Positions 32,449-41,447 of a stretch of 64,000 nucleotides of DNA are shown here, one piece after another. This DNA comes from Cytophagales bacterium (GTDB taxonomy: Bacteria > Bacteroidota > Bacteroidia > Cytophagales > Spirosomataceae), in NCBI GenBank assembly GCA_013298125.1, contig JAAFJP010000001.1, positions 186,001-250,000 of the forward strand, read 5' to 3'. Position 1 is the first letter of the stretch, and the number at the start of each line of letters is the position of its first letter. The notes under the pieces are model-generated. The model searched no databases. It saw nothing but the letters and a program-made list of their open reading frames with translations, and was not told the DNA's origin. A program made the translations under genes and the position numbers.

Positions 32449-33774
32449 ATGGACAAAATATTACTAATTATACAAAGAGAGTACCTCACACGTGTAAGCA
32501 AAAAATCTTTCTGGATTGCCTCAATCCTCGTTCCTTTTTTGATAGCGGGCATTTATGCGATTCCTCTTTATTTTGCTTTAAATTCTAATGACACCAAAAC
32601 CGTGGAGATTGTAGATGAAAGTGGTTTGTTTAAAGATAAAATCAAATCCAAAGGAGACATTACCTACAAATTCATTAACGATTCTTACAAAGTTGCTAAG
32701 GATGGCTTAGAGAAAAGTAAATCTGACATATTGGTGAGCATTCCAAAGGATATTTTGACAAATCCTGATGGCGTAAAAATTGTTGGAAAAGAAAGCGTAG
32801 GATTTGGCATTCAAAATGATATTGAAAATGCTATCCAAACCGAATTACGCAATATTAAACTCAAAAATGCCAATATTGATTTGAAGGTTTTGGAGGATAA
32901 TAAAGTGAGTGTAAGTGCCAGTACTTTCACCTTGAAAGATGATGGCAAAGAGGAAAGTAGTAGTTCGAAAGGAGCTATTATTCTTGGGGGACTATTTGGT
33001 TTTATCCTGTATATGTCTGCCTTTTTATACGGCTCACAGGTAATGAATGGCGTTATTGAAGAAAAAAGTAACCGTATTATTGAGGTAATGATTTCGTCAG
33101 TAAGACCTTTTCAGTTAATGATGGGTAAGATTATTGGCGTGGGATTAGTTGGAATTACACAGTTTTTATTATGGGGCGTTTTGACTTTTGGTGCTTCTAC
33201 TGCGACAACAGCTATAATGTCGGGGAAAATAGAAGCAAAAGCAAAAGCCATGACACAAAGTGGTGCTACGAAAGCCGAGGTTACAAAAATGGAAAAAGAC
33301 TTAAGTAGTAAGAATCCTTTATCGGAGGTTTCTCAAACCATCGAAAGTGTCTCATTAGCTAAAATAATCTTATGTTTTTTATTGTTTTACATTGGAGGAT
33401 ATTTGATTTATAGCTCGCTTTTTGCGGCTGTTGGGGCAGCCGTAGAAAATGCTTCGGAAGCTCAACAATTTTTACTTCCCGTTACAATTCCCATTATAGT
33501 TTCTTTTTTATTATTTACTGAAATTATGGAACATCCAAACGGTAACTTAGCTTTTTGGGCTTCAATGTTTCCGCTTACTTCGCCCATAGATATGATGATT
33601 CGTTTACCTTTTGGTGTTCCAAATTGGCAAATTGCATTGTCGTTATTTTTCTTGATTTTAGGTTTTATAGGAACAACTTGGTTAGCTGGAAAAATCTATC
33701 GAGTAGGTATTTTGATGTATGGCAAAAAAATATCTTGGAAAGAAATTGCGAAGTGGGTCGTTTATAAAGGGTAG
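32449..33774 (+). CDS. ABC transporter permease (NatB-like)
   Basis: 441 residues from ATG at 32449 (MDKILLIIQREYLTRVSKKS); an in-frame ATG at 32422 would translate the end of the repeat and is unlikely. Topology fits the ABC-2 family: one N-terminal membrane helix (about 20-42), a large external domain (about 45-175), then five or six helices from 185 onward (LGGLFGFILYMSAFLYG, IILCFLLFYIGGYLIYSSLF, TIPIIVSFLLFTE). The conserved VMNGVIEEKSNRIIEVMISS segment is the typical coupling helix. Partner of the ATPase at 31421-32344. Confidence 0.92.
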   Translation: MDKILLIIQREYLTRVSKKSFWIASILVPFLIAGIYAIPLYFALNSNDTKTVEIVDESGLFKDKIKSKGDITYKFINDSYKVAKDGLEKSKSDILVSIPKDILTNPDGVKIVGKESVGFGIQNDIENAIQTELRNIKLKNANIDLKVLEDNKVSVSASTFTLKDDGKEESSSSKGAIILGGLFGFILYMSAFLYGSQVMNGVIEEKSNRIIEVMISSVRPFQLMMGKIIGVGLVGITQFLLWGVLTFGASTATTAIMSGKIEAKAKAMTQSGATKAEVTKMEKDLSSKNPLSEVSQTIESVSLAKIILCFLLFYIGGYLIYSSLFAAVGAAVENASEAQQFLLPVTIPIIVSFLLFTEIMEHPNGNLAFWASMFPLTSPIDMMIRLPFGVPNWQIALSLFFLILGFIGTTWLAGKIYRVGILMYGKKISWKEIAKWVVYKG

Positions 33775-33820
33775 GGTAACTGGTTGAATAAGTCACACCC
33801 TTGGGAGGATTTTATGAACT

Positions 33821-33855
33821 AACCCTCCCAAGGGTTTTAAACCCTTGGGAGGGTT
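33821..33855. repeat. Perfect 17-bp-arm hairpin after the ABC permease gene
   Basis: AACCCTCCCAAGGGTTT, one base, then AAACCCTTGGGAGGGTT, followed by TTT. A third, partial copy of CCCTTGGGAGG lies just upstream (33798-33808). It can act as a terminator for the transporter operon and also belongs to the group of hairpins with GTTT apex. Confidence 0.8.
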
Positions 33856-33914
33856 TTTGATGTGTATAGCTCAACCAATCAGTACACTTAATTCCTCAAA
33901 TATATTTTTATAGA

Positions 33915-34475
33915 ATGAAAAACGAAATTATTTTAGCTTTACTCTGGATTGGTTACGGAATAATCCATTCTGTTTTAGCCTCATATTCTATTAAAAAAAT
34001 ATTTACCACACAATATTACCGCCTGATTTACAATGGATTAGCCATATTTTTGTTGATTCCGATAGTGTATTTTCAACTTACTTCTGACTCAAAAAGATTG
34101 ATGGAAGATTCTATTTTCAATCAGATTTTGGGAGGAATTATGATGGCTTCGGGGATATTTGTGATGTATGTTTCTTTCAAAAATTACGATTTGAAAGAGT
34201 TTATTGGAATAGATTTTCAAAATAAAAAACAACCTGAACTCACGACAGAAGGCTTATCGGAGTTTGTGAGACATCCACTTTACGTAGGAATTTTACTTTT
34301 TATTTGGGGAAGTTTTGGCTTTTTTGCAACGGAATTATTCCTCACAACTGCCTTATTTTTAAGTATTTATATCCGAATTGGGATTTATTTTGAGGAGAAG
34401 AAATTGGTGAGAACATTTGGCAAAAAGTACGAAGAATATCAGAAAAATGTACCGATGTTGATTCCGAGGTTGTGA
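33915..34475 (+). CDS. ICMT-like membrane methyltransferase
   Basis: 186 residues with five hydrophobic segments. The C-terminal part carries the isoprenylcysteine carboxyl methyltransferase/PEMT-type pattern: RHPLYVGILLFIWG, then GIYFEEKKLVRTFGKKYEEYQ and VPMLIPRL. These membrane enzymes methylate small or lipid substrates with S-adenosylmethionine. The bacterial substrate is usually unknown. Monocistronic. Confidence 0.8.
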   Translation: MKNEIILALLWIGYGIIHSVLASYSIKKIFTTQYYRLIYNGLAIFLLIPIVYFQLTSDSKRLMEDSIFNQILGGIMMASGIFVMYVSFKNYDLKEFIGIDFQNKKQPELTTEGLSEFVRHPLYVGILLFIWGSFGFFATELFLTTALFLSIYIRIGIYFEEKKLVRTFGKKYEEYQKNVPMLIPRL

Positions 34476-34483
34476 AATCTCTC

Positions 34484-34582
34484 TGTCTAAACTATGATTC
34501 ATAGGATTTAAGGATGATAAGATTGAATGAGAATATTATTAAAATCTTAACATCCTCTAATCCTAAAAATCTTAGTTTAGAC
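34484..34582. repeat. Imperfect inverted repeat, TGTCTAAACT family
   Basis: Left TGTCTAAACTATGATT and right AATCTTAGTTTAGACA flank a 99-base element with long AGGATT-type arms. The pattern resembles the element at 60114-60195 (GTCTGAATCAGGATT), so both may be copies of one dispersed REP family. Located between convergent genes. Confidence 0.65.
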
Positions 34583-34588
34583 AATTTC

Positions 34589-35029
34589 TCAACAAGGAAT
34601 TTTATCAATTCTCAACTGATGTCTGCCACCTTCAAATTCAGTTTCTAAAAAAACATTAGTAATTTCGATTGCTTCTTCCAATGTTACAAATCGGGCGGGA
34701 ATTCCTAAAATATTTGCATCATTATGCTGACGTACGAGTGAAGCCACTTCTGTATTCCAAGCTAATCCTGCACGAATTTTTTGATGTTTATTGGAAGTAA
34801 TCATTACACCATTGGCACTTCCACACAATAGAATTCCGAATCTAAATTCTTGATTTTCAACGGCTAAGGCTACTGGATGAGCAAAATCTGCATAGTCGCA
34901 CGAGGCAGTGCTGAAAGGTCCGAAATCTTTGACCTCATAACCTTCGGCAGTTAGTAATTTTATTAGTTCTGATTTGTATTCAAACCCTGCGTGGTCGCCT
35001 CCGATTGCTATTTTTTTAATATTTTCCAT
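34589..35029 (-). CDS. rpiB: Ribose-5-phosphate isomerase B
   Basis: 146 residues, full RpiB length. Typical segments: IGGDHAGFEYKSEL (residues 8-21), ASCDYADFAHPVA, LCGSANGVMITSNKHQKIRA and DANILGIPARFVT. RpiB interconverts ribose 5-phosphate and ribulose 5-phosphate in the pentose phosphate pathway. Monocistronic and convergent with the methyltransferase gene. Confidence 0.96.
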   Translation of the reverse strand: MENIKKIAIGGDHAGFEYKSELIKLLTAEGYEVKDFGPFSTASCDYADFAHPVALAVENQEFRFGILLCGSANGVMITSNKHQKIRAGLAWNTEVASLVRQHNDANILGIPARFVTLEEAIEITNVFLETEFEGGRHQLRIDKIPC

Positions 35030-35093
35030 AAAAAATGTAAGTATTTTAAACTACTGAACGTTTTTTTTTGTTATTTCATTCCGTCAGACTATA

Positions 35094-35152
35094 AACGTAC
35101 CACAGACTTTAGTCTGTACAACGAACAAACAGACTGAAGTCTGTGGTACGTT
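35094..35152. repeat. 59-bp palindromic repeat
   Basis: Arms AACGTACCACAGACTTTAGT and ACTGAAGTCTGTGGTACGTT (24 bases each with adjoining bases) are reverse complements with one mismatch around an 11-base centre. Each arm has an internal palindrome (ACAGACTTTAGTCTGT). Lies between rpiB and a divergent gene. Confidence 0.8.
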
Positions 35153-35254
35153 ATTCTGTACAAAATTACGGAACAAAACTTTAAGTGTTGGGTCAGAGGA
35201 ATTTAATATTTCTTCCAACAATTCAACAAATCAAATTTCAACAAATCAATTACT

Positions 35255-35986
35255 ATGACAGATAGAGAAAGCGTACGATTATTAAGTGATGATGAAAAAA
35301 TCAAAAAAGCCTTTGTAGATCACACATGGGCAGAAATCCATTCGGAAGAATCTTGGAGAATTTTCAAGGTAATGTCTGAATTTGTAGAAGGCATCGACAA
35401 ATTAGCTAAAATTGGTCCTTGCGTGTCCATTTTTGGGTCGGCAAGAACAAAACCCGATAATCCGTACTACATAATGGCAGAAGAAATTGCTGCTAAATTA
35501 GTACGTCATGGTTACGGTGTTATCACGGGCGGAGGTCCAGGTATCATGGAAGCGGGGAATAAAGGAGCAAAATTACAAGGCGGGAAATCAGTGGGTTTGA
35601 ACATTGAATTACCTTTTGAGCAAAAACCTAACGACTACATTGACCGTGATAAAAGTATAGATTTCGATTACTTTTTTGTTCGTAAAGTAATGTTTGTAAA
35701 ATACTCACAAGGCTTTATCATCATGCCTGGGGGCTTCGGAACATTGGATGAAATGTTTGAGTCATTGACCTTGATGCAAACCAAAAAAATCGCCACATTC
35801 CCAGTTGTTTTAGTGGGTAAAAAATATTGGGGAGGGCTATTCGAGTGGGTAAAAAATACCATGCTCGACCAAGGCTACATCAGTCCCGATGATTTGAATT
35901 TAGTAGCTCTTGTGGACACACCCACCGAGGCAGTGAAGGTGATTGATGATTTTTATGCGAAGTATCTATTGAAGCCTAATTTCTGA
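35255..35986 (+). CDS. LOG family protein (TIGR00730; cytokinin riboside phosphohydrolase-like)
   Basis: 243 residues. The LOG hallmark PGGxGTxxE appears as MPGGFGTLDE, preceded by ITGGGPGIMEAGNKGA; both bind nucleoside 5'-monophosphate. N-terminal 45 residues are an extra segment seen in the bacterial subgroup often called lysine decarboxylase-like (a misnomer). Hydrolyses the N-glycosidic bond of nucleotide monophosphates. Monocistronic, ending in a bidirectional terminator. Confidence 0.9.
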   Translation: MTDRESVRLLSDDEKIKKAFVDHTWAEIHSEESWRIFKVMSEFVEGIDKLAKIGPCVSIFGSARTKPDNPYYIMAEEIAAKLVRHGYGVITGGGPGIMEAGNKGAKLQGGKSVGLNIELPFEQKPNDYIDRDKSIDFDYFFVRKVMFVKYSQGFIIMPGGFGTLDEMFESLTLMQTKKIATFPVVLVGKKYWGGLFEWVKNTMLDQGYISPDDLNLVALVDTPTEAVKVIDDFYAKYLLKPNF

Positions 35987-36030
35987 GAGGAGAAAGGAGG
36001 AAGGAAGAAAGGAAAACAGGGTGTAAGATT

Positions 36031-36077
36031 AAAACGAAAAAGCCTCTCAAATTTGATTTTGAGAGGCTTTTCGTTTT
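36031..36077. terminator. Bidirectional terminator between convergent genes
   Basis: AAAACGAAAAAGCCTCTCAA pairs with TTGAGAGGCTTTTCGTTTT around a 9-base centre. It serves both the LOG gene (plus) and the Zn peptidase gene (minus); it overlaps the 3' end of the latter by two bases. Confidence 0.85.
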
Positions 36078-36765
36078 AGTCATTTCTTCGTCCTGTGAGC
36101 ATACTTGCGTAATAAAGCAACTGAGCGAGCATACCCAAAGCCGCAACCACGTATGTAGATGCTGCCCAAAATAAGGCATCTTTTGCCATTTTGTGTTCTG
36201 GGGCGGTTACAATATTTTTCGATTCCATCCAATTTAAGGCTCTTCTTGAAGCATCAAATTCTACGGGTAATGTCACAAAACTAAATAAGGTTGCTATGCC
36301 AAAGAGTGCAACACCAATTGTCAAAAGCAAAGGATTTTTCATGTAAATTAATGCCATCATTCCACCCATCAATAATAGCGGCGTAAAATTATTAGCAATG
36401 TTTAAAACAGGCACCATCGCACTTCTGAATTGTAGCATCGAGTACGCCGTAGCGTGTTGCACAGCGTGTCCGCACTCATGTGAAGCAACAGCGGCAGCCG
36501 AGGCACTACGACCATGATACACATCTGGGCTGAGGTTTACTGTTTTGTCGCCTGGGTTGTAATGGTCGGTCAATTGACCTTCTACCGATACGATTCTTAC
36601 ATCAAAAATGTTATTGTCTCTCAACATTTTTTCGGCAATTTCTTTGCCCGAAAGTCCATTCGTCAGACCAATCTGCGAATATTCTTGAAACTTACTTTTC
36701 AAACGCCATTGCACGAACATTCCGAGTCCTGCAAAAATCATGGAGATTACATATATTCCCATCAT
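36076..36765 (-). CDS. Membrane zinc metallopeptidase (YugP-like)
   Basis: 229 residues. The catalytic HECGHAVQH motif (SHECGHAVQH, about residue 91-100) with a second H, and a GLSGKEIAEKMLRDN segment, match the YugP family of membrane zinc proteases. Three or four membrane segments: near the N-terminus and in the C-terminal half (LLMGGMMALIYM, ITIGVALFGIATLFSFVTLP, YVVAALGMLAQLLYY). Cellular substrate not known. Together with the four genes upstream it forms a minus-strand run with gaps of four bases or less, except for 64 bases before panD. Confidence 0.9.
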   Translation of the reverse strand: MMGIYVISMIFAGLGMFVQWRLKSKFQEYSQIGLTNGLSGKEIAEKMLRDNNIFDVRIVSVEGQLTDHYNPGDKTVNLSPDVYHGRSASAAAVASHECGHAVQHATAYSMLQFRSAMVPVLNIANNFTPLLLMGGMMALIYMKNPLLLTIGVALFGIATLFSFVTLPVEFDASRRALNWMESKNIVTAPEHKMAKDALFWAASTYVVAALGMLAQLLYYASMLTGRRND

Positions 36766-36769
36766 AGCT

Positions 36770-37246
36770 TTAAATTGATTTTATTTTTTCTATTATTGAA
36801 GTTGTTGAATAACCTTTAACCAAAGCAATTGTTTTGACTTCGCCTCCTTTTGCTATAACGAAATCTGCCCCTACAATAGTTTCAATTGAATAATCATCAC
36901 CTTTTACTAAAATATCGGGTTTAATCATTTCGATTAATTCTAAGGGTGTTGGTTCGTCAAAAAGTACCACACAATCCACAAACTCAAACGCTGACATCAT
37001 CCTCGAACGTGCGTATTCGTTTACGACAGGGCGAGCTTCTCCTTTCAGTCGTTTCACAGAAGCATCTGTATTGAGACCTAAAACTAATTTATCTCCTAAA
37101 TTACGAGCCTTTTCTAAATAATCAATATGTCCTAAATGCACAATGTCAAAACAACCATTGGTAAATACTATTTTTTCACCTTTTGCTTGCCATTTCTCTA
37201 CTTGTTCTTGGGCTGATTGACGTGTATGTATTTTATTTTCAGTCAT
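36770..37246 (-). CDS. D-glycero-beta-D-manno-heptose 1-phosphate adenylyltransferase (RfaE2-like)
   Basis: 158 residues. Nucleotidyltransferase signature [19 protein letters not shown] with the HxGH motif (HLGH), followed by [14 protein letters not shown] and [13 protein letters not shown], as in the C-terminal half of HldE/RfaE. It activates heptose phosphate to ADP-heptose for LPS inner core. It is a stand-alone protein, so the kinase domain must be encoded elsewhere. Its start overlaps the upstream flippase-like gene by 8 bases, so they are translationally coupled. Confidence 0.92.
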   Translation of the reverse strand: MTENKIHTRQSAQEQVEKWQAKGEKIVFTNGCFDIVHLGHIDYLEKARNLGDKLVLGLNTDASVKRLKGEARPVVNEYARSRMMSAFEFVDCVVLFDEPTPLELIEMIKPDILVKGDDYSIETIVGADFVIAKGGEVKTIALVKGYSTTSIIEKIKSI

Positions 37247-38231
37247 TTATTGTTTTTTTACTCATAAAAATAGAAATCAAAAATATAATCCCTCCCACAA
37301 TCAGAGTAGCTAACATCTGCGAACTCTGAATAAACGTCGAGAGTGTACCTGCATCCTCTTTTGATAGTCCGTACATAGACACCAACACGGGCGAAACGAT
37401 GGCTGTAACAGTCCCTGCACCCCCAGGCGAAGGCAAAATCATCGCCAAAGCACCTGATACTAAAACCGTTAAACCAGCTAATGGAGATAAATCCGCAAAT
37501 TTAGGAATGGCTAAGAAAAGCACATAGCCCATCGCCCAATACATTACCCAAATCAGAATACTATAAAAGATAAAAAGTTTAGGATTTTTGAGATTACGAA
37601 TACTTAAAAGTCCATCTAAGAGTCCTTTAAGTTTTTCGATAATCGTTTGAACGATAGGGATTTGTAAAATTTTATTTCTGAAAATAAAAAGAATAATTCC
37701 TCCCAAAACCATCAATCCTAAAAGCACAAAAATCAAGTTTGATTTACCTCCTTGATTTCCTCCGCCTTGGGCTAATTGTTGATTGACAAATGCCCAGAGT
37801 TTATCAAAATCAATGATAAAGTGGATAACCAAAAGAATGAATAAAGTAACTACATCAAAAATCCTATCTGTCACAACCGTTCCCAATGATTTCTCGACAG
37901 GAATATTATCGCTTTTATACAACTGACTGCAACGGGTAACTTCGCCCAAACGTGGGACTAAATTATTGGCAAAATAGCCTAACCAAACGGCATTATTTAC
38001 ATTAAAAAATGAAGGTTTATAGCCCAAAGGTTCAAGCAATAGTTGCCATCTCGCCGCCCGACTCCCATGTGCAACTGCCATCAAAAGCACCATCACACCC
38101 ACCCAAAGCAAATTGGCGTGCGAGACATCTTCCCAAAGTTTAGAAGGATTTATAATTCCCGAGGCAATGGAATACCAGATAAGTCCACCCCCAATGCCTA
38201 AGAAGAGGAGGTATTGTAATGTTGTTTTCAT
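37239..38231 (-). CDS. Lysylphosphatidylglycerol synthase-like (UPF0104) membrane protein
   Basis: 330 residues with about eight hydrophobic helices. It has the UPF0104/AglD flippase-like features: [33 protein letters not shown]-like segments, [13 protein letters not shown] (the conserved charged loop), [20 protein letters not shown] and [15 protein letters not shown]. The domain is the transmembrane part of MprF without the aminoacyl-transferase half, so it probably moves or flips a lipid-linked substrate. Its stop codon region is overlapped by the heptose adenylyltransferase start. Confidence 0.82.
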   Translation of the reverse strand: MKTTLQYLLFLGIGGGLIWYSIASGIINPSKLWEDVSHANLLWVGVMVLLMAVAHGSRAARWQLLLEPLGYKPSFFNVNNAVWLGYFANNLVPRLGEVTRCSQLYKSDNIPVEKSLGTVVTDRIFDVVTLFILLVIHFIIDFDKLWAFVNQQLAQGGGNQGGKSNLIFVLLGLMVLGGIILFIFRNKILQIPIVQTIIEKLKGLLDGLLSIRNLKNPKLFIFYSILIWVMYWAMGYVLFLAIPKFADLSPLAGLTVLVSGALAMILPSPGGAGTVTAIVSPVLVSMYGLSKEDAGTLSTFIQSSQMLATLIVGGIIFLISIFMSKKTIND

Positions 38232-38234
38232 GAA

Positions 38235-38585
38235 TTAGACAACCAAATGATTATTACTATCAGGAAAAACCAATCTTGGCGTATGGTCTTTGGCTTCTTC
38301 GGGAGTCATTAATCCGTAGGCAATGATGATAACAATATCTCCCACCTGAGCCCTACGAGCGGCTGCACCGTTCAGACACACCGTACCCGAACCTCGCTCC
38401 CCCTTGATAACGTAAGTCTCAAAACGTTCACCGTTATTATTATTGACAATCTGTACTTTTTCGTTTTCGATAAGATTGGCAGCATCCATCAAGTCTTCGT
38501 CGATGGTTACACTTCCTACATAGTTCAACTCCGCTTGCGTGATGCGTACACGGTGGAGTTTAGATTTCATTACGTGAATAAACAT
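38235..38585 (-). CDS. panD: Aspartate 1-decarboxylase
   Basis: 116 residues, typical proenzyme length. The self-cleavage site Gly-Ser occurs in [16 protein letters not shown] (Gly24-Ser25-type), which yields the pyruvoyl cofactor. [22 protein letters not shown] and [11 protein letters not shown] are conserved. It makes beta-alanine for pantothenate. It follows panC by 64 bases and is followed by the flippase-like gene after 3 bases. Confidence 0.97.
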   Translation of the reverse strand: MFIHVMKSKLHRVRITQAELNYVGSVTIDEDLMDAANLIENEKVQIVNNNNGERFETYVIKGERGSGTVCLNGAAARRAQVGDIVIIIAYGLMTPEEAKDHTPRLVFPDSNNHLVV

Positions 38586-38649
38586 AAAATGATGTTGTTA
38601 AATATTTTCACAAAGATATTTAGAATTTAATCCCCCACAGCAAACAGTC

Positions 38650-39489
38650 CTAAATAATCACATTATCAATCAAGCGAGTCTTACCCATAAAAGCTGCAAT
38701 ACACAAAGCCGTTTTTCCTTCTAAATATTCATCAATGGGTTGTAAGGTATCAAAATTTGAAATCTCAAAATATTCTAATTCAATGCCATCTACGGCAGAT
38801 AATTGCTTAGAAACGAATGACTTAGCTTTTTCAGAAGATTCTCCTGATTTCAAAATTCCACTTGCTCCTTGCAGGGCTTTATAGATTGCAGGAGCATTTA
38901 AGCGTTGTTCAGGTGAGAGGTTTCTATTGCGAGAAGACATCGCCAGTCCATCTTTTTCACGTAACGTTGGGCAAATATTTAGTTTCAAAGAAAAACTCAA
39001 ATCCTTCACCAAGCGATTAATGACGGCACATTGTTGTAAATCCTTTTGTCCAAAATATGCGGCATCGGGCTGTACGATATTGAACAATTTTGAAACCACA
39101 ATTCCTACACCGTTAAAATGCCCAGGTCTGAATTGTCCTTCCATGACACGCTCCAAATCGCCAAAATCAAATTTTAGATTGGGTAAAGTCGGGTACATTT
39201 CCTCAGCACTTGGAGCAAAAACTACATCACATCCTACTGATTCAAGCATCTCACAATCAGCCTCTAAGGTACGTGGATAAACTGCCAAATCGTGAGGATT
39301 ATTAAATTGCGTAGGATTAACAAAAATACTACAAACGGTAAGGTCATTTTGAGATTTTGATGTTTCAATCAATGACAAATGCCCTTGATGCAATGCCCCC
39401 ATCGTAGGTACAAAGCCCACCGAATGACCAAGCAAACGTTGTGATTTTAGGAAATTTTGCAAAGAAGTTATTGTATGAAAAATCTGCAT
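38650..39489 (-). CDS. panC: Pantothenate synthetase
   Basis: 279 residues. Family features: VGFVPTMGALHQGHLSLIE (ATP-binding HxGH), SIFVNPTQFNNPHDL, YFGQKDLQQCAVI and MSSRNRNLSPEQR. It joins pantoate and beta-alanine with ATP to form pantothenate. First gene of the panC-panD minus-strand operon, divergent from a MarR-family gene. Confidence 0.97.
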   Translation of the reverse strand: MQIFHTITSLQNFLKSQRLLGHSVGFVPTMGALHQGHLSLIETSKSQNDLTVCSIFVNPTQFNNPHDLAVYPRTLEADCEMLESVGCDVVFAPSAEEMYPTLPNLKFDFGDLERVMEGQFRPGHFNGVGIVVSKLFNIVQPDAAYFGQKDLQQCAVINRLVKDLSFSLKLNICPTLREKDGLAMSSRNRNLSPEQRLNAPAIYKALQGASGILKSGESSEKAKSFVSKQLSAVDGIELEYFEISNFDTLQPIDEYLEGKTALCIAAFMGKTRLIDNVII

Positions 39490-39612
39490 TTTGATTTTGA
39501 GTTCTTGGTTATGGCGATTAAATTATTGAAAATTACGAAAACTAAAATAAAAATTAGTAATTTGGACGCAATAATTGCTAAAACAATAATTTCATAATCA
39601 AACTCTTGGATA

Positions 39613-40059
39613 ATGACTCCAAATACGGCTGATAATAGGGCATATTTTTTCAAAATTGATACTACCATCAAAAAAATTCGTCAAGGATTACAAAAAAAAT
39701 TAGACGACCACAATGTCGATTTGACCGTTGATCAATGGGTACTTTTAGACCATATTTTTAGGTACGAAGCCAATGGCGTTAGTCAAAATGAATTGGCTGA
39801 AATGACTGTAAAAGATGCCCCAACCGTTACCAGAATTATTGATTTATTAGTCAAAAAAGGGCTTGCAGGGCGAACCATGGCAGAAAGTGACCGCCGTAAG
39901 TTTAATATTTCCCTCACGGATGCAGGCAGGGATAAATTCCATGAAGCCTATCCAATTGTGGCAGAAGTTCGTAGAAAAGGTTGGGGGGAATTGAATGATG
40001 ATGATTATCAAACTTTTGTGCGAATTTTGGATTCGATTTATTCAAATATTACTGGTTAA
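39613..40059 (+). CDS. MarR-family transcriptional regulator
   Basis: 148 residues. Winged HTH with SQNELAEMTVKDAPTVTRII and the MAESDRRKFNISLTDAG wing, typical of MarR. Start at ATG 39613. It precedes the fumarylacetoacetase gene with an 8-base gap, so the regulator and enzyme are likely co-transcribed and the regulator may respond to an aromatic ligand. Confidence 0.9.
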   Translation: MTPNTADNRAYFFKIDTTIKKIRQGLQKKLDDHNVDLTVDQWVLLDHIFRYEANGVSQNELAEMTVKDAPTVTRIIDLLVKKGLAGRTMAESDRRKFNISLTDAGRDKFHEAYPIVAEVRRKGWGELNDDDYQTFVRILDSIYSNITG

Positions 40060-40067
40060 AAATAAAG

Positions 40068-41321
40068 ATGCAATCATACATAAATATCCCACCAAATTCC
40101 GATTTTTCAATTCACAATCTCCCATTTGGAATATATACTACTGAAAATGAGTTGGTTAAACGAATCGGTGTCGCTGTTGGAGAACATATTTTAGACTTAC
40201 AATTTTGTCAAAATATGGATTTTTTCTATGATTTAGATTTTGACAAAAAAGTGTTTTATGCTCAAAATCTAAATTCACTAATGGCTTTGGGGAGAGCAAC
40301 AAATCGGATTATTAGAAATCGAATTCAAGAAATTTTATTAGAGGATTTTGGGTTTGAAGGTTTGATTCAAGATTATGGATTGGTCAAACAGTCGGAGGCA
40401 ACCATGCACTTGCCTATCCAAATTGGGGATTACACTGATTTTTATTCCAGCATCGAACACGCTACAAACGTTGGCAAAATGTTCCGTGACCCTGACAATG
40501 CTCTTCTTCCCAACTGGCGACATTTACCCGTAGCCTATCATGGACGAGCTTCTTCGATACATATTTCGGGTACAAATTTTCATCGTCCCAAAGGTCAAAT
40601 TTTATCAGAAGATAACAAAACGCCCATTTTCTCAGCTACAAAAGCCTTAGATTTTGAGTTAGAAATTGCTACAATTATTGGTTCGTCTTCAAAGATTGGA
40701 GAGAGTATAAGTATTTCAGAATCACAAGATTATATCTTTGGTTTTGTGCTTTTCAACGATTGGTCAGCACGAGACATTCAACGTTGGGAATATCAACCAC
40801 TTGGTCCATTTTTGGGTAAAAATTTCTTTTCGTCAATCTCTCCGTGGGTAGTTACGATTGATGCCTTAGAGCCTTTTAGAGTAGAAAGCCCAATTCAAAA
40901 CCCGCCCGTTTTAGATTATTTAAAATTAGAAGGATTACGAAATTTTGACATACATTTATCCGTTGCCATTCAACCTGAAAATGAGGAGGAGACTATCGTT
41001 TGTCGAGCCAATTTTAAGGAAATGTACTGGAATGTTGCCCAACAAATTGCTCATCATACCGTCAATGGCTGTAACTTAAATACAGGAGACCTATTAGCAT
41101 CTGGAACAATATCTGGCTCAGAATCAGGCACTTATGGTTCACTATTAGAACTTTCTGAAAATGGTAAAAAACCGATTCAATTGGCAAATAATCAAACAAG
41201 AACTTTTTTAGAAGATAACGATACAGTTATAATGAGAGGCTGGGCTGAGAAAGATGAGGTTAGGGTTGGTTTTGGAGAAGTTAAGGGGAAGGTTTTGGGG
41301 ATTAGGATTGAGCTTGTTTGA
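40068..41321 (+). CDS. fahA: Fumarylacetoacetase
   Basis: 417 residues, the eukaryotic-type FAH length. The N-terminal SH3-like domain and C-terminal catalytic domain are present: YTDFYSSIEHATNVGKMFRD (metal-binding Asp and catalytic His), ARDIQRWEYQPLGPFLGKNF, and GTISGSESGTYGSLLEL with the typical GTxSG motif. It cleaves fumarylacetoacetate to fumarate and acetoacetate, the last step of tyrosine/homogentisate breakdown. Gene order MarR-fahA-flavin reductase suggests an aromatic degradation unit. Confidence 0.95.
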   Translation: MQSYINIPPNSDFSIHNLPFGIYTTENELVKRIGVAVGEHILDLQFCQNMDFFYDLDFDKKVFYAQNLNSLMALGRATNRIIRNRIQEILLEDFGFEGLIQDYGLVKQSEATMHLPIQIGDYTDFYSSIEHATNVGKMFRDPDNALLPNWRHLPVAYHGRASSIHISGTNFHRPKGQILSEDNKTPIFSATKALDFELEIATIIGSSSKIGESISISESQDYIFGFVLFNDWSARDIQRWEYQPLGPFLGKNFFSSISPWVVTIDALEPFRVESPIQNPPVLDYLKLEGLRNFDIHLSVAIQPENEEETIVCRANFKEMYWNVAQQIAHHTVNGCNLNTGDLLASGTISGSESGTYGSLLELSENGKKPIQLANNQTRTFLEDNDTVIMRGWAEKDEVRVGFGEVKGKVLGIRIELV

Positions 41322-41332
41322 TAGTTTTTGAT

Positions 41333-41394
41333 GTAGGGACGAATAGCATTCGTCCACAGGATTATCGGAGTGGACGAATACTATTCGTCCCTAC
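41333..41394. repeat. Palindromic repeat family A, intact copy (62 bp)
   Basis: Arms begin GTAGGGACGAATAG and end TATTCGTCCCTAC; the 25-base arms are reverse complements with one mismatch, and each arm folds into its own hairpin (GACGAATAGCATTCGTC). It is nearly the same size and sequence as the disrupted copy at 25463-25659. Located 11 bases after fahA. Confidence 0.85.
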
Positions 41395-41447
41395 ATAAGT
41401 CATTCATAAAAACTATCAGAGAACCAGTATTTATAAAAAGAACAAAT

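Noticed and set aside
39468-39671. 67-residue hydrophobic frame on the minus strand between panC and the MarR gene
   Set aside because: Overlaps both the divergent gene starts; hydrophobic because of AT-rich sequence. No supporting signals.
41370-41447. N-terminal extension of the flavin reductase
   Set aside because: It would translate part of repeat A; the family start fits the ATG at 41448.
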